From: Takifugu bimaculatus
Lineage: Eukaryota > Chordata > Actinopteri > Tetraodontiformes > Tetraodontidae
Length of the DNA stretch: 64,000 bases
Reading direction: 5' to 3'
Assembly: GCA_004026145.2 (NCBI GenBank)
Contig: CP034985.2
Coordinates: 4,115,481-4,179,480 of the forward strand
Shown: piece after piece, positions 1 through 12,300 of the stretch
Position numbering within the stretch: the first letter of the stretch is position 1
Layout: every line of letters begins with the position of its first letter
Translations under genes and position numbers: made by a program
Notes under the pieces: model-generated
What the model was told of the DNA's origin: nothing
Database searches by the model: none
The model's input: the letters and a program-made list of their open reading frames with translations, nothing else

Positions 1-509
1 TGCAGAGCAAAAGCAAACCTGTGAGACGTTCCCATCCAGGCCTTGTGCTCCGGCACATCTCTCCCTCTCTCGCCTCATCCCTCATTAGGATTCGGTTGGA
101 CACTGACCTCTGGTTCGCTCTGGGTGTTGGGCTGTTTGGCCTGATCACACAGAGTCCGGCTGAACCAGAATAATGACCTGAGCACGAGAGATACTGCATT
201 TGTTCTGTTACCATCCAGTATTTCTCTCCAAGGCATAAGAAGGTGTTTTTCCATCTTAATCCCTGCCAAACCATTTAAACCAAGTGAAGCTACTGTAGTG
301 AGTCACTTCTTCTATTTGCTGACTGAATGAATGTTGATGGCAGCGAGACTGTTGTCATCAGCATTGACATCGATTCTTCCCGCCGTGACGAAAATAATAT
401 CTTTTCTGTTTGTTCCTACAAATGCCAATTAAGTCAGAAGGCATCGGGCCTGGCGCAAGTATACTGAATAGCAAACGCACCAAATGAGTTTGCATTCCTG
501 CTTCTGCAG
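1..509 (+). other. RYR3 intron (3' part, upstream of first visible exon)
   Basis: No coding sequence is recognisable. The stretch ends in a standard acceptor (TTCTGCAG, AG at 508-509), and the next exon starts with the last two bases of a split codon. It is therefore intronic; the preceding RYR3 exon lies outside the window. Confidence 0.8.
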
Positions 510-3328
510 CTAACCTGAAGGAGCTGATCTCCCAGACCATAACCTGCTGGGCTCAGGAGTCTCACATCCAGGACCCAGAGCTGGTCAGGGTGATGTTCAG
601 CCTGCTGAGGCGGCAGTATGACGGAATCGGAGAGCTGCTCCGGGGCATGAAGAAAACCTACACCATCAGCGCCGCCTCTGTGCAGGATGCTATCAACCTG
701 TTAGCATCTCTGGGGCAGATCAGGTCGCTGCTGTCCTGTGCGGATGGGCAAAGAGGAGGAGAAACTCATGATCGATGGGCTGGGGTGAGATGAACTTTAT
801 ATTCTTTGGAAGTGGGATGTCGACTTATATTCACGAATCCTTTCCTTTGCATCCCAGTGACATTATGAACAACAAGGTTTTCTACCAACATCCCAACCTG
901 ATGAGAGTCCTGGGCATGCACGAGACCGTCATGGAGGTCATGGTCAACGTGCTGGGAGGAGACAAGTCCCAGGTAATGTGTTTGCAGACCGTAGAATGAG
1001 CTTTAGAACCCGGACTCTGCTGCAGCTTTCCTGTGGTGGCGCCGGTCTCTGTAAAAAAAAAAAAAAAAAATTCCAGTACAACTTTCAGTTGTTTTCTTTG
1101 ACAACTTGATCAGTCGTTTGAAAATGTTCATTATGATTTCCCTAATAGGAAAAGAACCCAAATCCATCCAACACTTAATCCATATAAAATCCCAGGAACA
1201 TAAATGTAGCCGTAAAGGTCCTTGAAGGAACCTAAAGGCTGGATCAGTTTTATTTTCATCTCTTTGCCTCCCATTGCCCTGCTCATGGGGGACATGCATG
1301 ACCATTGAGGTTCCCAGAGCGTCTTTTTAATTTAAGTGTTGAGTAAGAAGAAGTTGTGTTCATTTTAATGGGTTATTGACCCCATAACATTAATAATATA
1401 CAATGTACGGCAGTAGTAATTATCAACAATAGTTTAAGGTTGTGTGGTTTAAAAAAAAAAATTGGTTGTGGACGACTTGATTTGGTAGTTAAAAATAAAT
1501 GTCGACACGATTACGAGTCTAAACAGTTTTCGTAGCTGAAGCTCGTTAAACGATACGACTCGGGCTCGAGCGAACTTGAGAAAACCAAGTTAATCCCATG
1601 AAGATGAGGTAAGAAAAACAACCTAATACCATTAAAACCCACAAGAGGTAATGGAGAGGGCAAAGGGGTAAAGCAGACCTGCCCTTTTCAGGCGGTGATG
1701 ACAGAAGCTGGGGGTGATTTAACACCGCCGTCAGCGCCAAGCGCGGACTGAGATTCAGACATAAAGACCTCAGAGACATTCAGGGGCTCAGATCTGATCA
1801 CACAGTCTCCCTCATAAATTCCGGCCATTTTACCGTCACTTGATCCGACCCCGAGTTTACCTGTGGCCATATAAAGTGGGAGGAACACACTCTGTAGGTG
1901 CTCCTCGGGTTTGTAACGCTAACTGATTATCCCAAACATTTAAACCAGGCTGCAGTCTAATGGCAAACTGGTTGTTTGGTGGCAGAATATTTAGTATTAG
2001 GAATTATTATCCAAGTCGATATGAGTGATATAATCAGTGAACCTCCTTTAAAGTAACGTATTTCACTGAAAGTGCCGTGAAAATGAAGCGGTGTGATTTG
2101 ATTCTGTGTTTCATGGGCACCGGGCCAACATGACCAGTGCCGGTGGTTTACATTCTGTGTTTCCGTGTGTGTCCCCAGGAGATCGCCTTCCCAAAGATGG
2201 TGGCCAGCTGCTGCCGCTTCTTGTGCTACTTCTGTCGCATCAGCCGTCAGAACCAGAAAGCCATGTTTGACCACCTGAGTTACCTGCTGGAGAACAGCAG
2301 CGTTGGCCTTGGTAGGCGGCAGCGTCCGTTCCTCCGTTCCCTCCCCCCCTGGGAGGAGAAGACGGGCTCTTAAAGGCCGTCTGGGTTGGGTCTGGGCCGC
2401 TCTGAGAGTGACAGAGATGCTGATGGAGAGGAAAGCGTGGCGGGGAGGGGACGGCGTTATTCAGGCGTGCGGGTCAGAACTGATGAGTCACTGAGCCCTG
2501 GCTGCTGCGAGGAGGCTCACATGGTGCGGGGGGGGGCGTAGAGGAAGGCGAACACGATATCCGATTCCTCAGCTCGCATACTTTACATCATGAATCACAG
2601 AGGATTTAATATCCGCTCAACGTCTGTTATTCACCTGTTGAATTACCTCTAAATAAATTAAAATTAATGCTTTAAAGCTCATTATCACAGACAGGACTTT
2701 TTTAAAGGTTTCTGAATATGAACTCAAAGTCTTTTTTACTGGGAGAAAAAGTGCCGTAAACAAGACTTTTATTTATCTGGATGTATTTCTCGTGCCGAGT
2801 GTTGCGTAATCTAGGAAGAAAACGAGGAAAAATAGTTTTTCTCCTGTTTTTAAAGCTCGGACAGTTTCAGGCTGATCCAGACTGCCCCCTGTTGTTGAGT
2901 ACAGAACTGACCTAAGGGTGTGTGGTGTGTGTGTGTGTGTGTGTGCGTGTGTGTGTGTGTGTAGCCTCTGAAGCCATGCGAGGCTCGACCCCCCTCGACG
3001 TTGCAGCCGTCTTCAGTGATGGACAATAACGGCCTGGCCCTGGCTCTGGAAGAACCTGACCTGGAGAAGGTCTATTTCCCACCACGCTTTTATTAACGAT
3101 AAATATTAATTCGAATGTTTGCAGCGAGCTTATTTGCTTCGTACGTTGTACATTTATGTCGTTCCTGGAAACTTGAAATCTGTGTGTGCAGGTGGTCACA
3201 TACCTGGCAGGCTGTGGCCTCCAGAGCTGCTGCCATGCTGCTTGCTAAGGGTTACCCAGACCTGGGCTGGAACCCCATAGAGGGAGAGCGCTACCTGTCC
3301 TTCCTGAGGTTCGCCGTCTTCTGCAATG
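510..3328 (+). CDS. ryr3: RYR3 exons e1-e5 (three carry a frame-breaking base)
   Basis: Exons: e1 510-784, e2 858-972, e3 2179-2311, e4 2965-3069, e5 3192-3328. They encode part of the cytoplasmic solenoid, including VFYQHPNLMRVLGMHETVM and CCRFLCYFCRISRQNQKA. Each of e1, e4 and e5 has one base more than the family reading frame allows: near 737 (between LLS and VRMGK), near 3009 (between DVAA and SSVMDNN) and within 3231-3234 (between LQSC and MLLAKGYPD). Uncorrected, the frame after e1 meets TGA at the first codon of e2. Splice sites and phases on both sides remain correct, so the exons look like those of a live gene with small sequence faults. The introns of 1.2 kb (973-2178, with an A18 run near 1053) and 0.65 kb (2312-2964) show nothing else recognisable. 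Confidence 0.93.
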
Positions 3329-6300
3329 GTAGGTCTTTTAATGACTTTTCTTCATCATTAACCATGACTGTGAGCGTGACTCTGCTCATATTTTGCAACG
3401 GAGGTCCATTAAGAACATCCCTCGTCTGTTGTCCCGGGGTTTCTTTACTCCAGGAGAGAGCGTGGAGGAAAACGCCAACGTGGTCGTGAAGCTCCTGATC
3501 AGACGCCCCGAGTGTTTTGGTCCTGCTCTCAGGGGAGAGGGAGGTCAGGGTCTGCTGGTGGCCATGAAGGAAGCCATCAAGATCTCAGAGGATCCCAGCC
3601 TAGATCTACCCAAGATCCCCGATGGAGTCAGTGCTGGGTACGAATCCCCCCCGGGTCCTAACACAGCTTTGGGCAGTTTTGCTGGGTGGAGTTTAACTGG
3701 GAAGGACGCGCTAGCATGACATTCAAATAAAAACAGGAAACAGGATCAGAATAAACCTTTACCAGGGTGAGGATGAAGGCATGGGAACCATCTAATGTGC
3801 TAAAACCTGGTTGTAAAAGTTCTACTTTTAAGCCCTGAATTGTTTGATTTTAAGTGCCTTGTGTTGCAGTCCTGGCGAGGAAGGAGGAGAAATCATTCAC
3901 ATGGGCAACGCCATCATGTCTTTCTACTCGGCTCTGATCGACCTGCTGGGACGCTGCGCCCCAGAGATGCATGTGAGGCTCTCCATGACGACCGTGACAG
4001 GATGAACACTTGCACATAACTTCTTCATAAGTCATTTATGTCAGTTATTATCATTATGGGCAGACTTGAGACTCAGAAGGATATTCCCTCTTCCAGCTCA
4101 TCAACGCAGGTAAAGGGGAAGCGCTCCGAATCCGGGCCATTCTTCGCTCTCTGGTTCCTACTGTCGACCTCGTGGGAATCATCAGCATCCCTCCAAAAAT
4201 GCCCATGGTTAATAAAGGTGCGTCGGATGAAGAACCAAGGACTTATTTTGGTCCCTGCTGTGATTTGTTATTCCATTTTGGTGGTTTTACAGCTTTATTC
4301 TCCTTTATTCCTTCATCAGATGGCTCCGTGACGGAGCCCGACATGTCGGCCTGTTTCTGCCCGGACCACAAGGCTCCCATGGTGCTCTTCCTGGAGCGAG
4401 TGTATGGCATTCAGGACCAGACCTTTCTGATGCACATGCTGGAGGTCGGCTTCCTGCCTGACCTGCGGGCATCTGCCTCTCTGGATACGGTGGGCACAAA
4501 ACAATCCCTCCACACATCCCTCACCCTCCCACTATCACTGCACGCTTAATTAGCACTATGGTTTAAAGACAAAGCTCAATGTTCTGGAATGGAACTGTAC
4601 TGCAATGCTAATAGTCCAGGCCTCGAGGGTTGTATACTGTCATCTTTGGTTGAGTTTTTACTGCGGTTAGTGGCGCGTCGTTCACGTGCAGAGTCGGCCT
4701 CGGGGCTCAGTTTCTTTCCCTCTGGGTCCCACAGGAAGCACTGAGCACCACCGAGACCGCGCTGGCTCTGAACCGGTACATCGGCTCGGCTGTGCTGCCC
4801 CTGCTGACCCGCTGCGCCGCCCTCTTCGCCGGCACCGAGCACTACACACAGCTGATCGACTCCACTCTGCAGACCATCTACCGGCTGTGCAAAGGGCGCT
4901 CGCTCACCAAAGCCCAGAGGGACGCCATCGAGGAGTGCCTGCTGGCTATCTGCAAGTAAGGCTCGCCGTGCACACGTGCACGCACGCACGCACACACACA
5001 CACACACACACACTCTGTCTAACCTGCAGAAGGGCTCTCGTCCATACCAAGTGGTTCTGCCTGCTCTCTAGAAACCCTGGTTGCTTTATTTTCCAGACAT
5101 CTGCGCCCCACCATGATGCAGCAGCTGCTCAGGCGGCTGGTGTTCGATGTCCCCGTGCTGAGTGAATACTGCAAGATTCCTCTCAGGGTGAGCCAATAAA
5201 ACGCGTCAATAGGCGCTTTTACCCCATGCTTTGCTTCCCGTCACTCACAGAACCGCCGATATCTGGTGATATTAGGCATCACGTGTGGGTCAGGATCCGT
5301 AACCTTAAGTCACAGATGTGGACTGGACGGCTTTTCTGTCCTCTGTGTCTCCAGCTTCTCACCAACCACTACGAGCAGAACTGGAAGTACTACTGTCTCC
5401 CCGCCGGCATGGGCAGCTTTGGCACCGCCTCTGATGAAGAGCTGCTCCTCACCAAGAAACTCTTCTGGGGAATCTTTGACTCTCTGTCTCACAAGGTAGC
5501 GCAAGCCTGTGTGTGTGTGGGGGGGGGTGGCAGATGTCAATGGAGATCCCGTGGGCCGAGCGGCTGTAGCAAAACCCCAGCAGATGAATCATTGATCAGG
5601 CCACTTCGCTGCGGCGCTTCCTCCTCTCGTCACCTTCCATTATCCTCTCCTCGACTGGGTCCACCTCAGACCCGAGCTGCAGCTGAAACCTTTTGTAACC
5701 CCCCCCCCCTTTTCCGTGTTTGCAGAAGTATGACTCCGAGCTTTTCAAAATGGCCACGGCATGCCTGTGCGCCATCGCCGGAGCCCTCCCCCCTGACTTT
5801 GTGGACGCCAGTCTGGGAGCAACGCTGGAGAAACAGGCGTCGCTGGATTCACAGGGCAACTTTGACCCCAAACCCATCAATACTGCCAAGTGCGTAGCCT
5901 GAGGACGACAACACTGACTCCAACACCACTTTGAGTATTCTTTCTGATTTTTCCCAGTATCTCCCTTCCTGAAAAACTGGAGTATATCACCAACAAATAT
6001 GCAGAGCATTCCCATGACAAATGGTCCTCTGAGAAGGTGGGTCCGCCCTTGTTTCGAGGTTTTTTTTTCTTTCATTCTTTCGATTGATGATGATTGAAGA
6101 TGAAAAACAGTAGACAGCAAAGCCTCCACAAATGCAGCATCCATCCTGCCCAACGGGCGGATGTAATTGCAGGTGTCGGCAGGGTGGAAACACGGAGAGA
6201 GCCTGGATGAACACACCAAGTCGCATCCTTTGCTGAAGCCTTACAAAGCTCTGACTGAGAAGGTACTTCACTCTATCAGATTGCCTTATTTATCAATTTA

Positions 6301-9300
6301 AAGGGTTATTATCTCTACAATCTTCAGTAATGTATCGGAAACTTGTGAAGATAGGGACAAATGACCCAGGTGCGTGTGTGCGTGTGTGTGTGTAGGAGAG
6401 GGAAACGTACCGCTGGCCAGTGAGGGAGTCACTGAAGAGCATGTTGGCTATGGGCTGGAACATTGAGAGGAGCAAAGAGGGGGAAGCCATGTTCCAACAA
6501 CGAGAGGGTGACACACACAAGAAGACCTCTGACCCTCAGGTAAAAATCATCCACGTGCATCATTCTGTTAATACTTCTCATCCTTCAATATTTAAAAATA
6601 TCTTCCCCTTGATAATAAAATGCTGTTTTTTTTAGTTGACCTTTGATTTGACTGATTTTGCAGATTAACGGATTCAGTCCTGCTCCAATGGACTTGCACA
6701 ACATCACGTTATCTAGAGAGCTGCAGGTTTGTTCAGTGTCCATTTAACATTCTCCAGTGCAAAATGATTTTTTTTTTCTCTGTAAAAATGGCCTGTGTGT
6801 GGGTGTTTCTCTCTCTCGCTGCAGAGCATGGTGGAAATGGTTGCAGAAAATTACCACAACATCTGGGCCAAGAAAAAGAAGACGGAACTCATTAGCAAAG
6901 GTGCGCTCCAGAACGTTCTCGTTCTCCTGGACGAGCCGACCGGTCCAGCTGCAGGGGTTGTGACCTGTGTTGTGAATTCCATTGCTGCTCCCAGGAGGAG
7001 GGACCCACCCGCTGCTGGTTCCCTATGACACCCTGACAGCTAAAGAGAAGTACAGAGACAGAGAGAAGGCCCAGGAGCTCTTCAAGTTTCTCCAGATCAG
7101 TGGCTACATCGTCAGCAGGTGAACTTCAGCAGCTTTCTATAACTCCTCAGTTCAGCATTAAATTTGATGTCCATGCTTCCTGGGTATTAAGAAAAAAAGC
7201 ATAAATGAACCTATCATAAAATTTTGACATTTCTTTTAAGTTACCGGCTACAATTGTTTAATTTAGTCATGTGATGAGTCCAAATGACCCTCCCGTTGCC
7301 ATGATAGGGGTCTGAAGGACATTGAGCAGGACTCATCTTCCATGGAGAAGCGGTTTTCTTACAAGTTCCTCAAAAGGCTGCTGCAGTATGTCGACTCCGC
7401 CCAGGAGTTCATCGCACACCTGGGTGAGTGTGACATTGGAAAGACAGACGGAGCGTTGGCGAGGCCTTTACAGCGCACTAATCTGGGCTCCTCCCTGGCG
7501 TGTTGACTTGTTCCTCATCCAGAGGCCATGGCTACGAGTGGAAAGACGGACAAATCGCCCCATGACCAGGAAATCAAGTTCTTTGCCAAGGTCTGGAGGC
7601 TCGGCAGCACATATTCGCACACGAGTCATGAAATATTACTGCAGTCCACGTTGAGTCTTACAGAGATGGTTTCACCCTCCAGGTCCTGCTCCCTCTCACA
7701 GACCAGACGTTTAAAAACCACTGTCTGTACTTCCTGTCCACGCCCAGCAAGAACCTGAGCAGCTGCGGATGTGCTTCCAACAAAGAAAAGGAGATGGTGA
7801 CCAGGTACTGCGCAGATGTTCCTCAACATCCTTCCTGCCTAAAACCTTCTTTCATTTCCTGGCTTGTCTTTGCTCATCCTGTCTGTCCCCGCTGTCACTT
7901 CTCAGCCTGTTTTGTAAGCTGGCAGCTCTTGTCAGGCACAGGATTTCTCTCTTTGGTAAGCTTCTCCTCGCCTCTGCTGCTCCTTTTCTGCTCTTCCCAA
8001 ACAGACACTAAATGTTGCTCTTACAGGAAGTGATTCCACCATCATGGTGAGCTGCCTGGATATTCTCACCCACTCTCTGGACACCAGGTATGTGCACGTC
8101 TGCCTCCAGCATTCGAGCGGGGAACATCCCGGGAACACGTCTGCCCTCAGTGTTCCTCCGTCTCCCTCAGGACCGTCATGAAGTCCGGATCGGAGCTGGT
8201 CAAAGCCGGGTTCCGGACTTTCTTCGAGAATGCGGCGGAAGACCTGGAGAAGCTGGTGGAGATGCTGAAACTGGGGAAATTCATGCAGTCCCGCGCACAG
8301 ATGAAGAGCGTCAGTCAGAGCATCAACTACGTGACCGTGGCGCTGCTGCCCATCCTCACCGCCCTGTTCGACCACATCAAGACGCACGAGTTCGGCATCG
8401 ACCTGCTGTGTGAGTCACACCATCCGCCTGCGAATATACTCTGAAACGTTTCGCTCTTCTGACCTTTATATTTGCGGTTGACAAACGAGCTGACGGGTGT
8501 TTCTGCTGGTTTCAGTGGATGATGTTCAGCTTTCCTGCTACAGAATCTTGACCTTTTTCTACTCTCTGGGAACAGGAAAGAACATCTTTGTGGAGAGGTA
8601 AAACTACTCACGCAGGGTTTTGTTTCCACTCTTGGTCTGAATTTTTACGATCATGTCTACCGACCCAGTTGAGATTTGTGGTACATTTTCACTCAGTGAT
8701 GGGGATTAAAGGGTTTTTATGCGGTATTGTAAATCAAATGTTGCGTTTCAAACTCAAGTTTTATTTCATTGGACAAATTTAGAAGTCTCTCTCTCATCTC
8801 AACTTCTTAATCACACACAAATTTAGAAGTTTTCCAGGTTCCGCAAGCTGGAAAGGATGATTCGAGCTGAGCGTTGGAATAAAAACGATGATGAAAACTC
8901 AATGACATATTGGTCTGCAGGCATCTTCCAGCACTGGGGGAGAGTCTGGCAACACTGGTGGGGGCCATGCCTGTGGCCTTCCTCGAGCCCGACCTAAATG
9001 CCTACAACCCACTGTCGGTCTTCAACACCAAAACCCCCCGAGAGAGAGCCAGTCAGTGCCCACCACACCGCCCCTTCATTTAGCAACCTCCTCATACGGT
9101 ATTAGGGGTTAAAGAGATATTGTATGTGTCAATTCTTAAAACTTTGCTCTGCAGTTCTCAGCATGCCTGACACAGTGGAGGAGATGTGTCCAGAGATCCC
9201 TCGCCTGGACAAGCTCCTCAAAGACGTCAACGATGTCTCAGAGTCCGGAGCGCGTTACAGTGACATGCCACAGGTTAGAACGCTCAAACATTACCCGTAG

Positions 9301-12300
9301 TGGCACCAGTGGTGGAGTCTCTTTAACAAGTATTTAATCACTGTAACTGTATTAAAACGTTGCTGAATAATTAAAACAGTCTGTGGTGACACCTGAGTTC
9401 TCCCCACATTCACCATCAGGTCATTGAGGTGATCCTCCCCATGCTGTGTAACTACCTGTCCTACTGGTGGGAAAAGGGTCCAGAGAACTCCCCTCCAGAC
9501 GCCCAGTGTTGCACCATGGTGACCTCTGAGCACCTCAGCGTCATCTTGGGCAACATTCTCAGGATCCTCAACAGCAACCTGGGAATCGATGACGCACCCT
9601 GGATGAAGAGGATTGCAGGTACAGTAGATCCAGGGGGATCATGGGGAAAACTATGTCCAACATCGGGGCATTAGTGCACAGTTATTAAAAATATCTGTAT
9701 TCCAGGAGCTAAACTCCTATAACCTTTCCACCCCCAGTCTACTCTCAGCCAATCATCTGCAAGGCTGGAGCTGGCCTGTTGAGGAGCCATTTCCTTCCCA
9801 CGTTGGTCAAACTGAAGAAGAAGACAGAGAAGGTGAAAGAGTGAAGTTGATCCTGTGCTTTAGTTTAGTCCAGAGAGTTCCGCAGTTGACGTTAAATTCA
9901 GGGAGGGGATTTTTTTAACGCTGTTTCTGGGAAATGTTGTAAATGAAGGTCGTGGCTGAAGAGGAGCTGCTGAAGGCGGACAGTAAAGGCGACAACCAGG
10001 AAGCAGAGCTGCTCATCCTGGATGAGTTTGCTGTGCTCTGCAGGGACCTCTACGCCTTCTACCCCATGCTCATCCGCTACGTGGACAACAACAGGTAACA
10101 ACAGGCAAATCTCCAGGGTTTCCTGGATTCTCCTCAGCTTTATGGAGCACATCTGACCTGTTTGTGTCCCGTTCCAGGTCCAGGTGGCTGAAGGAGCCAG
10201 ACGCAGACTCCACTGAGCTCTTCAGGATGGTGGCGGAAATCTTCATCCTGTGGTGCAAGTCCCACGTTAGTCTCCACTCAGGCCCGTGTTCCTCACAGCC
10301 TCGCCGGGGAACATTTATAACGAGTTCATTTCTTTATCCTGTGTTTGCAGAATTTCAAGCGTGAGGAGCAAAACTTTGTGGTGCAGAATGAGATCAACAA
10401 TTTGGGCTTCCTGACTGGAGAGGCCAAGACAAAGATGTCCAAGGTAAATGTCTGGACTTTGCATGACTAATTAAAGCCCTTTTTTTCAGTTTGAGTTCAA
10501 TCACAGTCCTCCTAACTGCTGCCTTTGCCTCCCATAGAAGTGTTACCTACTCTAGAATAGACTAAGGTTAATCTAAAACTTTAAGACAAGTGACTTCACC
10601 AGCTTCCTTTTAGTAACAGAAAAACAAAGATTCATCTCTAAATATCCGTCCACGAATCATTAATACAGCTCGGAAACCCTTTAAAATCTTGTTTTGTGCC
10701 CAGAAATCCAGTATTTCAAATGTTTGGTTTGGTTTGCTTCCAAGAAGTTGACGTCGCCGTGCTGACTGGTGTTTTTGCTTCTGACTACAGACGGCGCCGT
10801 GAACACGAGGATCCGTGCTGAACGACCTCACAGCCTTTCTTTTTATCTCCAGTCAGGTGGCGACCAGGAGAGGAAGCACAAGCGGCGTCGAGGCGAGTAC
10901 TACTCCATCCCCACCTCTCTGATCGTAGCTGCTCTGAAGAAGATGCTGCCCATCGGCCTCAACATGTGCACTCCAGGAGACCAGGAGCTCATATCTGTAG
11001 CCAAGAAACGCTACAGTCTCGTAAGCTTACAGGGGAAAGAAAGAAAAACCTGCTTTGTGGCAAATTGACGTGTTTTACTTGCAAAATCAGCAGACGTAGG
11101 GTTGAAATCCACGGGGACCTGCACATTAATAGACTTTTGATGGCAGAATTTTCCCATCACAGAAAGACACGGATGATGAGGTGAAGGAGCACTTGCGTCA
11201 GAACCTTCACCTCCAGGACAAAGTAAGCCTTCTTTTGCTGTAAAATGACGTACGCTAACTCTGACACGCTAACAAAAACACGTCTTTATTGTTGCTGCAG
11301 TCAGATGACCCAGCGGTCCAGTGGCAGCTGAACCTTTACAGGGACGTTGTGGTGAAATGTGAGGAACCTGTGAACCCGGAACACACAGTGAGCCGAGTAC
11401 AGAGCATCTCTGCTGCACTCTTCCACCTGGACCTGGTACGAAAACAAACACAGAGGGAGAAAAACCTCCTTTTTAATGGAAGCAACATGGCCCCATAGGA
11501 AATGTCTAAAGTTTTCCCTCCTTTCATATCAAACTTGATGTTTTCCCTCCAGGTGGAACAGCCGCTGAGGAATAAGAAGTGCGTGTGGCAGAAGCTGCTG
11601 TCCAAACAAAGGAAACGTGCGGTGGTCGCCTGTTTCCGCATGGCTCCGCTCTACAATCTCCCCAGGTCAGTCTCTCCTACGCCCGCCGCCCCTGCAGCCA
11701 CTCGGAGCCAAAATGTCAATAACTGGGTATTGACACGGACGTCTTAAAAGTAAAAAAAAAAATTTAAAAAATCCAATAAAACGTTACAGACGTTAACATA
11801 AGTAACCGGTCGCGGAGGACGTCTTTTTTTTTTTTTTTTTTTTTGCTTCTCTTAATTGTGTTTCCCATGAAAAGTCCTCTTCATCCTCCTAATGATTCTC
11901 TTCTCTGTGTTGTTTTCCTGCATAACACTCCCTCATCCTCCCTCAGATACAAAAATAATAATTACTTCCTGAACGGCTATCGGGAGGTTTGGCTGGAAAG
12001 GGCGTTCAAAGCCTCCAGCTTTGACCGCCTGTTCTCACTGCTGACGGTAAAGTGAAACTGCGGGGAGAATGCTTCATCTGTTCTATTCCCCCACCCCCCC
12101 ACCATCGACCAGGCTGTGGACCGATCTCCGCCTAGCAACCGATTGTTTCGACACTGTTGATTCTGATTGGTCAGCTCGAATTGGCTGAAACAAACTCATT
12201 TGGCAAGTGGAAACACGGGAGGAAAGAGGGGAAGAAGAAAAGAAGAATTTTGATTTTCCTTAGTTGCTGCACGATTCTTTAAAGACAGTACGAGACAAAG

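Noticed and set aside
510..3328. RYR3 as a pseudogene because of three frame breaks
   Set aside because: The remaining ~62 exons, all splice sites, the selectivity filter and the C-terminus are intact, and similar one-base gains occur in EMC7 and GPR176.
3115..3489. 124-codon + strand frame across RYR3 e5
   Set aside because: It runs through intron sequence and only partly overlaps the true exon in the wrong frame.
10444..10852. Possible 15-nt alternative exon of the mammalian AMQVK/AGDIQ type
   Set aside because: No 15-nt segment with AG/GT borders and suitable residues was found, so it is not annotated.
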